64,000 nucleotides of DNA from Psychrobacter submarinus (GCF_904846685.1 NZ_CAJHBQ010000002.1:310001-374000); one strand, 5' to 3'. Numbered from the stretch's first letter, positions 54,141-63,698 are shown. Translations and numbers: made by a program. Notes: a model not told the origin generated them from the sequence alone.

Positions 54141-55824
54141 AGACCTTCTCCTTAAACGGATCAAGACCGACGCGCTCTACCAATTCGCCAAAGCTTTCGA
54201 CATCGTTATCCGTAGTTGCGCGTAGATCGACATAGACATCAACGATCTGTTGAATGGTGTCCGCCACCGCTTCGGTTGGGACAGAGCGGCCAAGTATTTT
54301 GCCTAATTTAGCATCGTTACTTGAGTTACCGCCAAGGCTAATCTGATACCAGTTCTCGCCCTTTTTATCGACGCCGAGAATGCCGATATCGCCAGTATGA
54401 TGATGCGCACAGGCATTGATACAGCCCGACATATTGAGTCGAATATCACCCAAGTCATACAAGTAGTCCAGATCGCTAAACTGCTTCTCGATTTGCTCGG
54501 CGATGTTATGCGTCGTGGCATTAGCGAGCGAGCAGTAATCCCAACCGGGACAGACGATCATGTCGGTTAAGGTATTAATATTAGGACGCGCTAAGTGCAG
54601 ATCTGATAATTGCTGCCACAGCTCGTATAGCTTATTGGTTTCGACATCAGCAAAAACCAGGTTCTGCTGATAGGTACTACGCAGCTCACCGAAGCTGTAC
54701 TCATCTGCAAGATCGGCTAGCGCATCCATTTGTGAGTCGGTAACGTCGCCTGAAGGCACGTATTTACCGTCAACCAGTCCTGCTTTTAAGGAGATGACCA
54801 CCGCGCGGTAACCTGCAATTTTATGCGCGACGGTGTTTTGCTGATACCAATTGGCAAAGTCTTTATTGTCCGCAAGCTGCTGCTGCAGCTCAGACTGCAC
54901 TTGTAGCCCATCAAACGTCTTGTAATCAGGTTCGCTAAAATAACTGGTAGCCGTCGCAAAATTGTCATCAGTTAAGGTGAGCGGGCCATCTTTGGTATTC
55001 GCTTCCCACTCGGCATCAACGAGCTTAGCAAACTCGCGCCCGCCTAAAGTATCGACCAAGATTTTGATGCGAGATCTATACTTGCTACCTTTGTCACGCC
55101 GACCATGCAAGTTATAGACTCGTAAAATAGCATCTAAATAGCTGAGCAGATGCTCGCGCGGCAGAAACTCATTAATGACTTTACCCAGTACAGGGATACG
55201 ACCAAGACCGCCGCCCACTAGCACCTCAAAGCCAAGCTCGCCGGCGTCATTTTTCTTAACATGAAGGCCAACATCGTGGACTTGCGTGGCTGCGCGATCG
55301 GTCTCTGTACCGATAACCGCAATCTTAAATTTACGCGGCAAAAAGGCAAATTCGGGATGAAAGGTTGACCACTGACGAATAATCTCACAGTAAGGACGCG
55401 GATCGGCGATCTCAGCCTGATGAATACCAGCATAAGGGTCAGTGGTGGTATTACGAATACAGTTGCCAGAGGTTTGGATGGCGTGCATCTGCACGGAGGC
55501 CAGCTCCGCTAGGATATCAGGAACCTCTTCTAATTTTGGCCAGTTGAGCTGAATATTGGTACGCGTGGTAAAGTGCCCGTAGCCTTTATCGTATTTACGG
55601 GTAATCTCGGCAAGTTTACGCAGCTGATAGCTGGCAAGTAGGCCATAAGGGATAGCAATCCGCAGCATCGGCGCATAGCGCTGAATGTAGAGACCGTTTT
55701 GCAGTCGTAGCGGTAGATACTGATCCTCTGGCAGCTCGCCTGCCAAAAAGCGTTCGGTCTGATCGCGGAACTGCGCAACGCGTTCTTCTACCAGCGTTTG
55801 ATCGGCGTAGTTATATTTATACAT
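54133..55824 (-). CDS. cysI: Sulfite reductase hemoprotein (siroheme, [4Fe-4S])
   Basis: 563 residues; six-electron reduction of sulfite to sulfide. Siroheme-protein repeats are visible: the N-terminal LPLRLQNGLYIQRYAPMLRI and GHFTTRTNIQLNWPKLEEV, then QTSGNCIRNTTTDPYAG. The four cluster/siroheme Cys are in CPGWDYCSLA and NMSGCINACAHHHTGDIGI near residues 430-475. It is the NirA/CysI type, often with a ferredoxin or separate flavoprotein donor; no cysJ is in the window. First gene of the operon cysI-DUF934-cysH, divergent from sat. Confidence 0.93.
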   Translation of the reverse strand: MYKYNYADQTLVEERVAQFRDQTERFLAGELPEDQYLPLRLQNGLYIQRYAPMLRIAIPYGLLASYQLRKLAEITRKYDKGYGHFTTRTNIQLNWPKLEEVPDILAELASVQMHAIQTSGNCIRNTTTDPYAGIHQAEIADPRPYCEIIRQWSTFHPEFAFLPRKFKIAVIGTETDRAATQVHDVGLHVKKNDAGELGFEVLVGGGLGRIPVLGKVINEFLPREHLLSYLDAILRVYNLHGRRDKGSKYRSRIKILVDTLGGREFAKLVDAEWEANTKDGPLTLTDDNFATATSYFSEPDYKTFDGLQVQSELQQQLADNKDFANWYQQNTVAHKIAGYRAVVISLKAGLVDGKYVPSGDVTDSQMDALADLADEYSFGELRSTYQQNLVFADVETNKLYELWQQLSDLHLARPNINTLTDMIVCPGWDYCSLANATTHNIAEQIEKQFSDLDYLYDLGDIRLNMSGCINACAHHHTGDIGILGVDKKGENWYQISLGGNSSNDAKLGKILGRSVPTEAVADTIQQIVDVYVDLRATTDNDVESFGELVERVGLDPFKEKVYG

Positions 55825-55972
55825 GACGTCATCTCAATAGTGATTTGCGTGTGTAATAATTCTAGAGTGTGCTTTGGCGCTAATCTAGGGCGTGCTTCGA
55901 CACTGAGCTGTTCAAAAATGGGCTTAAAGCAATATAGGCTGACATCATATAACTGTGCGCGGATAAATATAA

Positions 55973-55986
55973 ATTCCTATAAGTTA
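55973..55986 (+). promoter_or_regulatory. ATTCCTATAAGTTA motif in the cysI-sat divergent region
   Basis: Lies 97 bp upstream of sat and 149 bp upstream of cysI. Similar motifs precede sbp and cysG. A CysB-type operator is possible but untested. Confidence 0.4.
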
Positions 55987-56082
55987 TATCCATATCCAAA
56001 GTCAGCATAAATTTTCATAACCAAAATTGGGTAGCCTAGGCGTCATCCATTAATTGCTCACAACCTAAGGGTATAAAACACT

Positions 56083-57351
56083 ATGACTTCTATTCCTGCC
56101 CAATCAACATCAGATGATCAATCACAGTCCAAGCTAGTACCGCCGCATGGTAGCGAGACTCTAAAGCCGCTGCTATTAAAAGATAGCGCGCGCGAAGAGG
56201 CGCTGAAGCTTGCCAGCACCCTGCCGACCATTACCTTAAGCTCACGCGAGCGCGGTGATTTAATTATGCTAGGTATTGGCGGTTTTACACCACTAGATGG
56301 CTTTATGAATCAGGCGGACTGGCAAGGGGTGGTCGATGAGATGCGCCTAAAGTCAGGTGATAATGCTGGTCTGTTTTGGCCGATTCCGATTACCTTATCT
56401 GCGCCTAAAGTATTAACCGACACTCTTAATCAAGGCGATAAAGTTGCGCTTGTAAGCGAGGACGGCGAGGTGATGGGTATTATCACTGTCGAAGAGACTT
56501 ACGATATCGATAAAGATCACGAGTGCCAGCAAGTCTTTACTACCACTGATCCTGAGCATCCAGGCGTGCAACAAGTGCTCAATCAAGGCGAGGTCAATGT
56601 CGCAGGCCGCGTCGAGGTGCTTAGTGAAGGCGAATTTCCTGAGCTATATCCGGAGATTTACAAAACCCCAAGTGAGACCCGTGAGATATTGAGTAATAAA
56701 GGCTGGAAAACGGTTGCTGCTTTTCAGACGCGTAACCCGATGCACCGTTCGCATGAGTATTTGGCAAAGATTGCTATTGAGATTTGCGATGGCGTACTCA
56801 TTCACTCCTTGCTTGGGGCGCTAAAGCCAGGTGATATTCCCGCTGAAGTACGTCAAGAGGCCATTAAGACACTGATAGATAATTACTTCAGAGCCGATAC
56901 CGTGATTCAAGCGGGCTATCCGCTAGATATGCGTTATGCAGGCCCTCGTGAAGCTTTATTACATGCCGTATTCCGTCAAAACTACGGCTGTAGCCATCTC
57001 ATCGTTGGCCGTGATCATGCCGGTGTTGGTGATTACTACGGCGCGTTTGACGCACAAACTATCTTTGATTATGTTGGAAAAGACGATTTGATCACTCAGC
57101 CGCTAAAAATTGGCTGGACCTTTTGGTGTAATGCGTGTCAAGCGATGGCCTCTGATAAAACTTGCCCGCACGATGCAAGCGAGCACGTCAAAGTATCCGG
57201 CACCAAACTGCGTAAAGCGCTATCAGAGGATCTTGAGGTACCTGATAACTTTAGCCGCCCTGAGGTGCTTGAGATCTTGCGTGAATACTATGCCGGTATC
57301 GCTAAAGAAGAACGCGCTGAGGTTAAGCTGACTGGCGCTTCTGCAGTTTAA
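56083..57351 (+). CDS. sat: Sulfate adenylyltransferase (ATP sulfurylase, Sat type)
   Basis: 422 residues; makes APS from sulfate and ATP. Conserved parts are [32 protein letters not shown], the active-site [51 protein letters not shown] and [17 protein letters not shown]. The C-terminal part has [20 protein letters not shown], matching the Cys-rich tail of dissimilatory-like and homomeric Sat proteins. There is no fused APS kinase domain. It is used here instead of the two-subunit CysDN. Monocistronic, transcribed away from cysI. Confidence 0.95.
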   Translation: MTSIPAQSTSDDQSQSKLVPPHGSETLKPLLLKDSAREEALKLASTLPTITLSSRERGDLIMLGIGGFTPLDGFMNQADWQGVVDEMRLKSGDNAGLFWPIPITLSAPKVLTDTLNQGDKVALVSEDGEVMGIITVEETYDIDKDHECQQVFTTTDPEHPGVQQVLNQGEVNVAGRVEVLSEGEFPELYPEIYKTPSETREILSNKGWKTVAAFQTRNPMHRSHEYLAKIAIEICDGVLIHSLLGALKPGDIPAEVRQEAIKTLIDNYFRADTVIQAGYPLDMRYAGPREALLHAVFRQNYGCSHLIVGRDHAGVGDYYGAFDAQTIFDYVGKDDLITQPLKIGWTFWCNACQAMASDKTCPHDASEHVKVSGTKLRKALSEDLEVPDNFSRPEVLEILREYYAGIAKEERAEVKLTGASAV

Positions 57352-57375
57352 GATAGTTTTAAAATCTTCAAGCAT

Positions 57376-57412
57376 AAAAAAGGTGTCAGACCATGAGTTT
57401 GACACCTTTTTT
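57376..57412. terminator. Bidirectional terminator between sat and the lipoprotein gene
   Basis: AAAAAAGGTGTCA/TGACACCTTTTTT perfect stem around GACCATGAGTT, with A and T runs on the two sides. Confidence 0.92.
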
Positions 57413-57451
57413 ATCATTAAAACCTAACCAAACCATTATAACGCTTGAGCG

Positions 57452-57988
57452 TTAATTCAATTCGACTTCTCCTGCCAGCTTTTGATAATCGCCAACGATT
57501 GAGCCGCCACCAGAGCAATAATAATTAAGCGCGTACTTATCATCGCTATCTATCGTCAGCTGATCACCTTGAAATTGTAAAAATACTTTACTGTCATTAG
57601 CTGTGGTCTCAAAGATAATCCCGTGTGCTTGATCTTGACCCATGAGTTTTGCTTGGCCATCAAAGGTGCAAGTTGGCTTTTTTATATCATCACGAGAGCG
57701 CACTGTTATATGAACGCTATTCTGATCATTCTCATCTGCTTGCACCTTCACGGCGACCCAATCATAGCCTTGATGACGCTGACTATAGCTATCTGACACA
57801 TAATCACCGACTACCACTTGTACGGCAGGAGATACGGCGGCTACAGTTGCTAAGCTAGCTGTTGCCATAGTGTTAGTACTAGTAGCGGATGAGGTGTTAT
57901 TGCAGCCTACTAGCGATGCGCTACTGATGAATACTGCGGTTAACATGGCAAGCGATGTATAAGGTTTTTGAGAGGCGCGCAAGATCAT
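57452..57988 (-). CDS. Hypothetical lipoprotein (178 residues)
   Basis: The N-terminus is a lipoprotein signal ending in the lipobox SLVGC (Cys29), followed by a Ser/Thr/Ala-rich linker to about residue 55. The mature part (VGDYVSDSYSQRHQGYDWVA onward) is beta-rich, with a Cys in KPTCTFDGQAKLMG and another in ALNYYCSGGGSIVGDYQKL that could form a disulfide. The layout recalls small periplasmic beta-barrel lipoproteins, but I cannot name a family. It is convergent with sat and upstream-divergent from sbp. Membership of the sulfur regulon is not shown. Confidence 0.8.
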   Translation of the reverse strand: MILRASQKPYTSLAMLTAVFISSASLVGCNNTSSATSTNTMATASLATVAAVSPAVQVVVGDYVSDSYSQRHQGYDWVAVKVQADENDQNSVHITVRSRDDIKKPTCTFDGQAKLMGQDQAHGIIFETTANDSKVFLQFQGDQLTIDSDDKYALNYYCSGGGSIVGDYQKLAGEVELN

Positions 57989-58293
57989 ATATAAGCCTTA
58001 ATACTTAGAAAGTTAGTATTAGAAAGATAGTAAATAAAAAGATAAAGGTAAAACCATTAGATTAAAGCAGCATAGCTAATAACGTGGCTGATGCCAAGAT
58101 ATTCCTTTAATTAGCTTTTTTGATATTTTCATACTCATATATTCCATTTTGGCAGAAACATACACATATTCATCATTAAAGATAATATGCAGACGCTGTT
58201 AGCATACTTGCATGATTATTCAGCCGCAGGGCAAAACCTATTCCCTTTTTTTTATTGAACATTTATCAATGATCTATTCGAGTCGAGGCACTT
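57989..58293. other. Divergent spacer between the lipoprotein gene and sbp
   Basis: AT-rich and non-coding. It holds the ATTCCTTTAATTAG motif and the sbp leader. I see no riboswitch. Confidence 0.4.
58101..58114 (+). promoter_or_regulatory. ATTCCTTTAATTAG motif upstream of sbp
   Basis: Third occurrence of the ATTCCT(A/T)TA pattern in the sulfate region, 180 bp upstream of sbp and in the same orientation relative to the gene. Confidence 0.35.
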
Positions 58294-59403
58294 ATGACCA
58301 AAAGCTACTCTGTAAATAAAACCCACTTATTTAAAAACAAAACGCTAAGCGCCCTCAGTATCGCAGGCGTAGCAGTCACGCTTGGCCTAGCAGGCTGTAG
58401 CAATAATGAGACCGCAGACACGGCAACCAGCGCTGACTCTGCGGCAAGCGGGGAGGCGCAAAACATTGAGCTGTTAAATGTCTCATATGATGTAGCGCGT
58501 GATTTTTATAAAGATTACAACCCGATGTTCGTTGAGCATTACCAAGCCGAAAACCCTAACGCTACTATCAATATCAAGCAGTCGCACGGTGGCTCAAGTA
58601 AGCAAGCATTGTCTGTCGCAAATGGTCTACAAGCTGACGTGGCAACCATGAATCAAGGCTCAGATATTGAGCTATTACAAAAAGAGGGCTTGGTCGCGGA
58701 CGATTGGGAGCAGCAGTTCCCAGATAACGCGGTACCTTTTACCAGTACGATCGTCTTTTTAGTGCGTAAAGATAACCCTAAAAACATCAACGATTGGGAA
58801 GATTTGACCAACGACGGTATTGAGATTGTCATGGCCAATCCAAAGGTGACGGGTAACGGTCGTTATGCCTTCTTGGGCGCTTATGGTTATGGCTTACACG
58901 CTTTTGATAATAACGAAGATAATGCGCAAAACTACGTCAGAGACATGCTCAAAAACGTTAAAGTCTACGAGAATGGCGGACGCGCGGCAACCACAACCTT
59001 CGTACAGCGCGGTATCGGTGATGTGCTTGTGACCTTTGAGAATGAAGCGAACCTAGCTGCAACTAAGTTTGGACAAGGACAAGTCGATATCGTGTACCCT
59101 GATTATTCTATTAAATCAGAGAGCCCTGTCGCTGTCGTTACTACCGTTACTGATAAAAAAGGCACGACAGACGCCGCCAAAGCGTATCTAGATTACTTAT
59201 GGAGCGAGCCGGCTCAGCAGCTAGCGGCTGATCTATACCTGCGCCCAAGTGTGCAAAGCGTCCTTGAGAAAAACGGCGACAAATTACCACCGGTTGAGAC
59301 TTTCCGTCCAAATGATACTTTTGGCTCTTGGGATGAGATTATGGGTAACTTCTTTAGTGATAACGGTGTCTTTGATCAGCTGGCAGTGAATGCTCCGCAG
59401 TAG
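58294..59403 (+). CDS. sbp: Sulfate-binding protein of the sulfate ABC importer
   Basis: 369 residues. The signal has a lipobox-like LGLAGC (Cys35), so it is probably an anchored lipoprotein, with an acidic Ala/Ser/Thr linker to about residue 55. The mature domain is Sbp/CysP-type: LLNVSYDVARDFYKDYNPMF, SHGGSSKQALSVANGLQADV, VRKDNPKNINDWEDL, NPKVTGNGRYAFLGAYGYG and TFVQRGIGDVLVTFENEA. It binds sulfate (or thiosulfate) in the periplasm for CysT/CysW/CysA encoded next. A hairpin at 59491-59522 separates it from cysT and may reduce read-through. Confidence 0.94.
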   Translation: MTKSYSVNKTHLFKNKTLSALSIAGVAVTLGLAGCSNNETADTATSADSAASGEAQNIELLNVSYDVARDFYKDYNPMFVEHYQAENPNATINIKQSHGGSSKQALSVANGLQADVATMNQGSDIELLQKEGLVADDWEQQFPDNAVPFTSTIVFLVRKDNPKNINDWEDLTNDGIEIVMANPKVTGNGRYAFLGAYGYGLHAFDNNEDNAQNYVRDMLKNVKVYENGGRAATTTFVQRGIGDVLVTFENEANLAATKFGQGQVDIVYPDYSIKSESPVAVVTTVTDKKGTTDAAKAYLDYLWSEPAQQLAADLYLRPSVQSVLEKNGDKLPPVETFRPNDTFGSWDEIMGNFFSDNGVFDQLAVNAPQ

Positions 59404-59490
59404 CGCTTACCATAACGGCTAGCCATTATTATTGTCTTTATGAGCTGTCTTAACAGACAGACAAATCCAAAATGTTCATCATAAATAAAT

Positions 59491-59522
59491 AAGGACATGG
59501 CCACCTGCGCTATGTCCTTTAT
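59491..59522 (+). terminator. Hairpin between sbp and cysT (attenuator or partial terminator)
   Basis: AAGGACAT at 59491 pairs with ATGTCCTT at 59512 across GGCCACCTGCGCT, followed by TATA instead of a long T run. It may set the excess of binding protein over permease. Confidence 0.45.
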
Positions 59523-59640
59523 ACCGTAAGCTGCCTAGATGCTCACCACAAATTCAAGAGCACTAAAAGACAAAGCACTCATAATCATCAATAAGTGCTG
59601 ATAACAATACAGACAGCGACGTAATAATTAGGATATCACT

Positions 59641-60531
59641 ATGAGCGCCACGACACCTCCAGTCAGCCCCTCGCCCAAACCTGCAAAAAAAAGCTGGCTG
59701 ACCCGTATGCGCCAGCGTAATGTGTTACCGGGTTTCGGGCTTAGCATGGGTATTAGCGTTTTTAGCTTGTCCTTGCTGGTGGTGTTGCCGTTTGCGATGA
59801 TGGCATATACAACGACGCAGATGGGCTGGAGCGGGTTTTGGGAGACCATCTCACAGCCGCAAGTGACTGCTGCTATAAGGCTAAGCTTGTGGGTGTCGTT
59901 TCTTGCGATGCTGACCAATATGGTGTTTGGTACGCTTGTCGCTTGGGTGCTGGTGCGCTACGAGTTTTGGGGCAAATCTTTAATCAATGCCTTAGTTGAT
60001 CTACCATTTGCCTTACCAACGGCGGTAATCGGTATCTCGCTTGCCACGCTTTATGCGCCTAATGGTCTGATAGGGCAGTGGTTTGCCAAATTTGATATTC
60101 AAGTGGCGTTTACACCGATAGGGATTTGGCTGGCTTTAGTCGTCGTTAGTTTTCCCTTTATCGTGCGCGCTGTACAGCCGGTACTTGCCGAGCTATCGGT
60201 TGAATTTGAAGAGGCCTCAGCGGTATTGGGCGCTAATCGATTAACGACATTTGGTAAGGTTATCTTGCCTGAGCTACTACCAGCGTTATTTATGGGCGCG
60301 GGCATGATGTTTGCTCGCGCAACCGGCGAGTACGGTTCGGTTATTTTTATCGCCGGTAATATCCCAATGCAGTCTGAGATTTTGCCCCTCATTATCATCA
60401 GTAAGCTTGAGCAATTTGATATTCAAGGGGCATCGGCTGTCGCTTTATTTATGCTGATGATCTCGTTTGTTATTTTGCTCAGTATCAATATCGTACAGTG
60501 GAAGCTGTCGCGCCGCGTAGGAGCACGCTAA
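59641..60531 (+). CDS. cysT: Sulfate ABC transporter permease CysT (CysU)
   Basis: 296 residues, six membrane helices after a basic Lys/Pro-rich leader. The conserved permease motif (EAA loop) is EFEEASAVLGANRLTTFGKV, near residues 190-210. PFALPTAVIGISLATLYAPN and GAGMMFARATGEYGSVIFIA are typical CysT sequence. It pairs with CysW to form the membrane channel for sulfate. The stop is one base from the cysW ATG, so the genes are translationally linked. Confidence 0.95.
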   Translation: MSATTPPVSPSPKPAKKSWLTRMRQRNVLPGFGLSMGISVFSLSLLVVLPFAMMAYTTTQMGWSGFWETISQPQVTAAIRLSLWVSFLAMLTNMVFGTLVAWVLVRYEFWGKSLINALVDLPFALPTAVIGISLATLYAPNGLIGQWFAKFDIQVAFTPIGIWLALVVVSFPFIVRAVQPVLAELSVEFEEASAVLGANRLTTFGKVILPELLPALFMGAGMMFARATGEYGSVIFIAGNIPMQSEILPLIIISKLEQFDIQGASAVALFMLMISFVILLSINIVQWKLSRRVGAR

Positions 60532-60532
60532 G

Positions 60533-61462
60533 ATGCAAATCGCCAATAGTTATGATTATCAAAGCAATCCTGCTACCAAAGACGCGCCTTGGATCAGACG
60601 CTTATTTATCGGTATCGCCGTATTATTTATGATTTTGATGCTGGTTATACCACTGCTTGCGGTGTTCTATGAAGCGCTAAAGGGCGGCTGGGATCTATAC
60701 ATCGCCTCGCTTGTGGAGGATGAAGCCCTACAAGCGATTAAGCTGACGCTACTAACTGCCGCTATCGTCTTACCGATCAACATGGTGATGGGTATCGCTA
60801 TTGCGTGGCTGGTGACGCGTTATCAGTTCAAAGGTAAGCAGCTAGTGACCACCTTGCTCGATCTGCCGTTTTCGGTGTCGCCTGTGGTTGCAGGTCTGAT
60901 GTTTATCTTACTGTTTGGTCTGAACTCTCCTGTTGGCGGCTGGCTTGAGAGTCTTGGCTTTCAGGTTATCTTTGCAGTACCGGGTATTGTGCTGGCAACG
61001 TTATTTGTCACTTTTCCCTTTGTCGCGCGCGAGCTAATACCTTTGATGCAGACCCAAGGCGACTCGGAGGAGCAAGCGGCACTAACATTAGGGGCTAGCG
61101 GTTGGCAGACGTTTTGGCATATTACTATGCCTAATATTAAATGGGCGCTGCTGTATGGTCTGATTTTGACTAATGCGCGAGCCATGGGCGAGTTTGGCGC
61201 GGTGAGTGTGGTATCTGGACACATAAGAGGCGAAACCAACACTATGCCGCTACTGGTCGAGATTGCTTATAACGAGTATAACTTTACCGCCGCCTTTGCT
61301 TTATCTAGTATATTGGCAGCGCTAGCACTAGTGACGTTATTGCTACAACAGGTGATGACGAAGATGCAAGAGCGCAAATTCGCTAAGTCTGCGCGTCTGG
61401 TTGCTGCTCCTGAGCTACCTGCCAGCGCCAATGACACACCTACACGGCATAAGCCTGAATAA
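60533..61462 (+). CDS. cysW: Sulfate ABC transporter permease CysW
   Basis: 309 residues, six membrane helices. CysW hallmarks are [20 protein letters not shown], the EAA loop [20 protein letters not shown], then [20 protein letters not shown] and [20 protein letters not shown]. The C-terminal tail after the last helix is basic then polar. It is placed between cysT and cysA (47-bp gap to cysA) in the import operon. Confidence 0.95.
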   Translation: MQIANSYDYQSNPATKDAPWIRRLFIGIAVLFMILMLVIPLLAVFYEALKGGWDLYIASLVEDEALQAIKLTLLTAAIVLPINMVMGIAIAWLVTRYQFKGKQLVTTLLDLPFSVSPVVAGLMFILLFGLNSPVGGWLESLGFQVIFAVPGIVLATLFVTFPFVARELIPLMQTQGDSEEQAALTLGASGWQTFWHITMPNIKWALLYGLILTNARAMGEFGAVSVVSGHIRGETNTMPLLVEIAYNEYNFTAAFALSSILAALALVTLLLQQVMTKMQERKFAKSARLVAAPELPASANDTPTRHKPE

Positions 61463-61509
61463 CAAATAGCGTAAGCCATTTATATTATAAGCAAATAAGA
61501 GATACACGT

Positions 61510-62232
61510 ATGAGTATTGAAATTAGAGATGTTAATAAAACCTTTGGTGATTTCACCGCTTTGAATAATATCAATATCACCGTACCTACAGGTAAATTGA
61601 CGACACTGCTTGGCCCCTCAGGCTGCGGTAAAACCACGTTATTACGCATTATTGCTGGCTTAGAATATGCAGACTCTGGTCAGATACTATTCGATGATTT
61701 GGACGTGACTAATATTCCGGTACAAAAACGCCATATCGGCTTTATGTTTCAGCATTATGCGCTGTTTCGTCATAAAAACATCGCCGATAACATTGCCTTT
61801 GGCCTAACATTACTACCTAAGTCTGAAAGGCCTAGTAAAACCGATATTAAGAAGCGGGTAGCGGAGCTATTAGAGCTCGTACAATTACCACAGCTTGCCA
61901 ATGCTTATCCGCATCAGCTCTCAGGCGGGCAGCGTCAGCGTATTGCACTAGCAAGAGCCTTAGCGGTCAAGCCAAAACTCCTGCTATTGGATGAGCCATT
62001 TGGGGCGCTTGATGCTAAAGTGCGTAAAGAGTTGCGGACATGGCTAAAAGACATTCACCATGAACTAGGGGTTACTAGTATTATGGTAACCCATGATCAA
62101 GAAGAGGCGCGGGCAATATCTGATGAGATTGTGGTGATGAATCATGGCCGTGTCGAGCAAGTTGGCACCTCAGAGCAGCTTCTTAACCAGCCCGCCAATA
62201 GCTTTGTCAGAGACTTCTTAGACTTGGCATAG
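61510..62232 (+). CDS. cysA: Sulfate ABC transporter ATPase CysA, short form
   Basis: 240 residues. All ABC motifs are present: Walker [10 protein letters not shown] near 35, Q-loop [20 protein letters not shown], signature [19 protein letters not shown] near 137, Walker [21 protein letters not shown] and the switch His in MVTHDQEEA. Usual CysA proteins have about 330-360 residues with a C-terminal TOBE-like regulatory domain; this one stops right after the ATPase domain ([10 protein letters not shown]). A strong terminator follows 13 bp later, so the end is not a frameshift artefact in an otherwise open frame. Confidence 0.93.
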   Translation: MSIEIRDVNKTFGDFTALNNINITVPTGKLTTLLGPSGCGKTTLLRIIAGLEYADSGQILFDDLDVTNIPVQKRHIGFMFQHYALFRHKNIADNIAFGLTLLPKSERPSKTDIKKRVAELLELVQLPQLANAYPHQLSGGQRQRIALARALAVKPKLLLLDEPFGALDAKVRKELRTWLKDIHHELGVTSIMVTHDQEEARAISDEIVVMNHGRVEQVGTSEQLLNQPANSFVRDFLDLA

Positions 62233-62244
62233 TGTTATGGTCTA

Positions 62245-62289
62245 TAAAAAAAGACCTATAGCTCATTATTAGCTATAGGTCTTTTTTTG
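62245..62289 (+). terminator. Terminator of the sulfate import operon
   Basis: AAAAAAAGACCTATAGCT/AGCTATAGGTCTTTTTTT long perfect stem with T run, also able to stop the convergent arsR transcript. Confidence 0.95.
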
Positions 62290-62357
62290 CTTTTTTATAA
62301 GATGACATAAGCTCTTATATTACGTGGCTCTACCTGATAAATAAACTATCAGCGCAG

Positions 62358-62702
62358 TTACGCATCAGCACTTTGAGCGGTACTTATCTCTTTTATAGGT
62401 GCGTTTTGTTCTTTTAGTGTCTGATAAGTGGTCTCAAGGATAGTGGCACACCAGTCAGGCATGTCATTCGACACTTTATACCACATCCACGTCCCATCAC
62501 GCACACAGCTAAGGATACCTAGCTTTTTGAGATGGTTTAGATGCCGCGATATCGTTGGCTGCGGCTGATCTAGCATATCGACTAATTCGCCTACGCAGCG
62601 CGCTTCTTTTTTGTATAAAATCTGGAACAACTTCAAGCGCGTAGGGTCTGACAAGACTTTGAACAGCTCAATGGGCTGTATAGCATTATTGGGGTTAGAC
62701 AT
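62358..62702 (-). CDS. ArsR-family winged-helix regulator
   Basis: 114 residues. The ArsR fold is clear: LFKVLSDPTRLKLFQILYKK, then CVGELVDMLDQPQPTISRHL as the recognition helix and NHLKKLGILSCVRDGTWMWY as the wing. There is one Cys in the metal-sensing position of ArsR (RCVGEL), but the usual second Cys two residues later is absent, so the arsenic-type CxC site is not complete; other Cys are at SCVRD and WCAT. The ligand is unknown. No divergent or downstream target gene of arsenic or metal transport is present here. Confidence 0.9.
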   Translation of the reverse strand: MSNPNNAIQPIELFKVLSDPTRLKLFQILYKKEARCVGELVDMLDQPQPTISRHLNHLKKLGILSCVRDGTWMWYKVSNDMPDWCATILETTYQTLKEQNAPIKEISTAQSADA

Positions 62703-63203
62703 ATAAAGGTCTCTTGGATGATAGCTTATCTGCTCACAAATCTGTTCACAAAAAAGTCAATGATGGGTGAATAAACCCATCTAAAAAGAAACAATAGGAT
62801 ATCGGCAAATACAGGGTATTAAATCAGTAAATACTCATAAATGATAGCTCAGAAATAAATTATGACATTCGTTTATAGTACTGACATAACTTATATACTA
62901 AAAATAATATTAATCACTATTTGTAATAGCGACGATATTCTAGCTTTCATGGTGTTTGAGTGTCAATCTATAAAAATAACCGTTCATCGGCAATTTGCTA
63001 CACTTCATACTGCTTATTCTACCAAATTAAGTAACGAATTTATATGCGATTAAGTAAATATTGCTAAGTAGAGCTACAAAATTCTTTAGTTATCGTCTTT
63101 TATGAGTTTCATTGCTGATTATCGCTATAAAGGCGATCTGTTATCTCAATGACAGCAAGCATGATTAGAAAGAAAAAGAGATAAAGGGTGGTTATAAAAG
63201 TTA
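62703..63203. other. AT-rich intergenic region between arsR and the bfd promoter
   Basis: A 63-codon open frame at 62862-63053 has no ribosome binding site or family likeness and I do not accept it. The region may contain the arsR promoter near 62720-62860. No RNA recognised. Confidence 0.4.
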
Positions 63204-63232
63204 TTGTAAATGCTAATAATTATCATTATAAT
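63204..63232 (+). promoter_or_regulatory. bfd promoter overlapped by a Fur box
   Basis: TTGTAA (63204-63209), a 17-bp spacer and TATAAT (63227-63232). The 19-mer GCTAATAATTATCATTATA at 63212-63230 fits the Fur consensus at 15-16 of 19 positions, depending on strand, and covers spacer and -10. This predicts repression in high iron. Confidence 0.7.
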
Positions 63233-63299
63233 GGTTTTAAGCCAGTTTATAGTGATTGGCATACCAATAGCATTAAGAGCTTAAAGTAGGGGTAGTTAT

Positions 63300-63491
63300 A
63301 TGTACGTTTGCATCTGTAACGACGTCAAAGAAAAACAAATTCAAGCCGCCATAGCTTCAGGTATTGACACGCTTGATGGCCTAAAAGACACCCTTGATGT
63401 CGCTACTTGCTGCGGCTGCTGTGAGCCTATGGTCAATGACTATCTTGATGAGCATCACGCCAAACTTGATGTATTAGCGTATGCCGTATAG
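63300..63491 (+). CDS. bfd: Bacterioferritin-associated ferredoxin
   Basis: 63 residues, full length. The [2Fe-2S] ligands follow the Bfd pattern: Cys4 and Cys6 (MYVCICNDV) and the later pair in ATCCGCCEPMVNDYL. Bfd donates electrons to release iron from bacterioferritin, whose gene starts 370 bp downstream. GTAGGGGTAGTT lies just upstream of the ATG. Its promoter carries a Fur box, matching induction under iron limitation in other bacteria. Confidence 0.95.
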   Translation: MYVCICNDVKEKQIQAAIASGIDTLDGLKDTLDVATCCGCCEPMVNDYLDEHHAKLDVLAYAV

Positions 63492-63563
63492 CGCTAGGTA
63501 TCGCCCACTTGATTCGCGCTCTTTCCTATAAATAATCTATAAACTGCTAGTCAGATATGAGTC

Positions 63564-63599
63564 AGCCGTCCATTGCTTATCACAGCAGGGCGGCTTTTT
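63564..63599 (+). terminator. Terminator after bfd
   Basis: AGCCGTCC and GGGCGGCT arms with one mismatch, then TTTTTG, 73 bp after bfd. It separates bfd from bfr transcription. Confidence 0.7.
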
Positions 63600-63698
63600 G
63601 ATGTGTGCAGCTAGGTGCATAAAGCCTCAATCAAAAGTAAGGCTGAAACCTAAGAGCGCACTAAAAGTAGCGGCGACTTATGCTCATAATAATTTAGT

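Noticed and set aside
55886..55930. TAGGGCGTG followed by CTTCGACA, resembling a MITE end
   Set aside because: Only the first nine bases match the 19-bp MITE end and no second end was found nearby.
62862..63053. 63-codon open frame upstream of bfd
   Set aside because: AT-rich region, no ribosome binding site, no recognisable composition or family.
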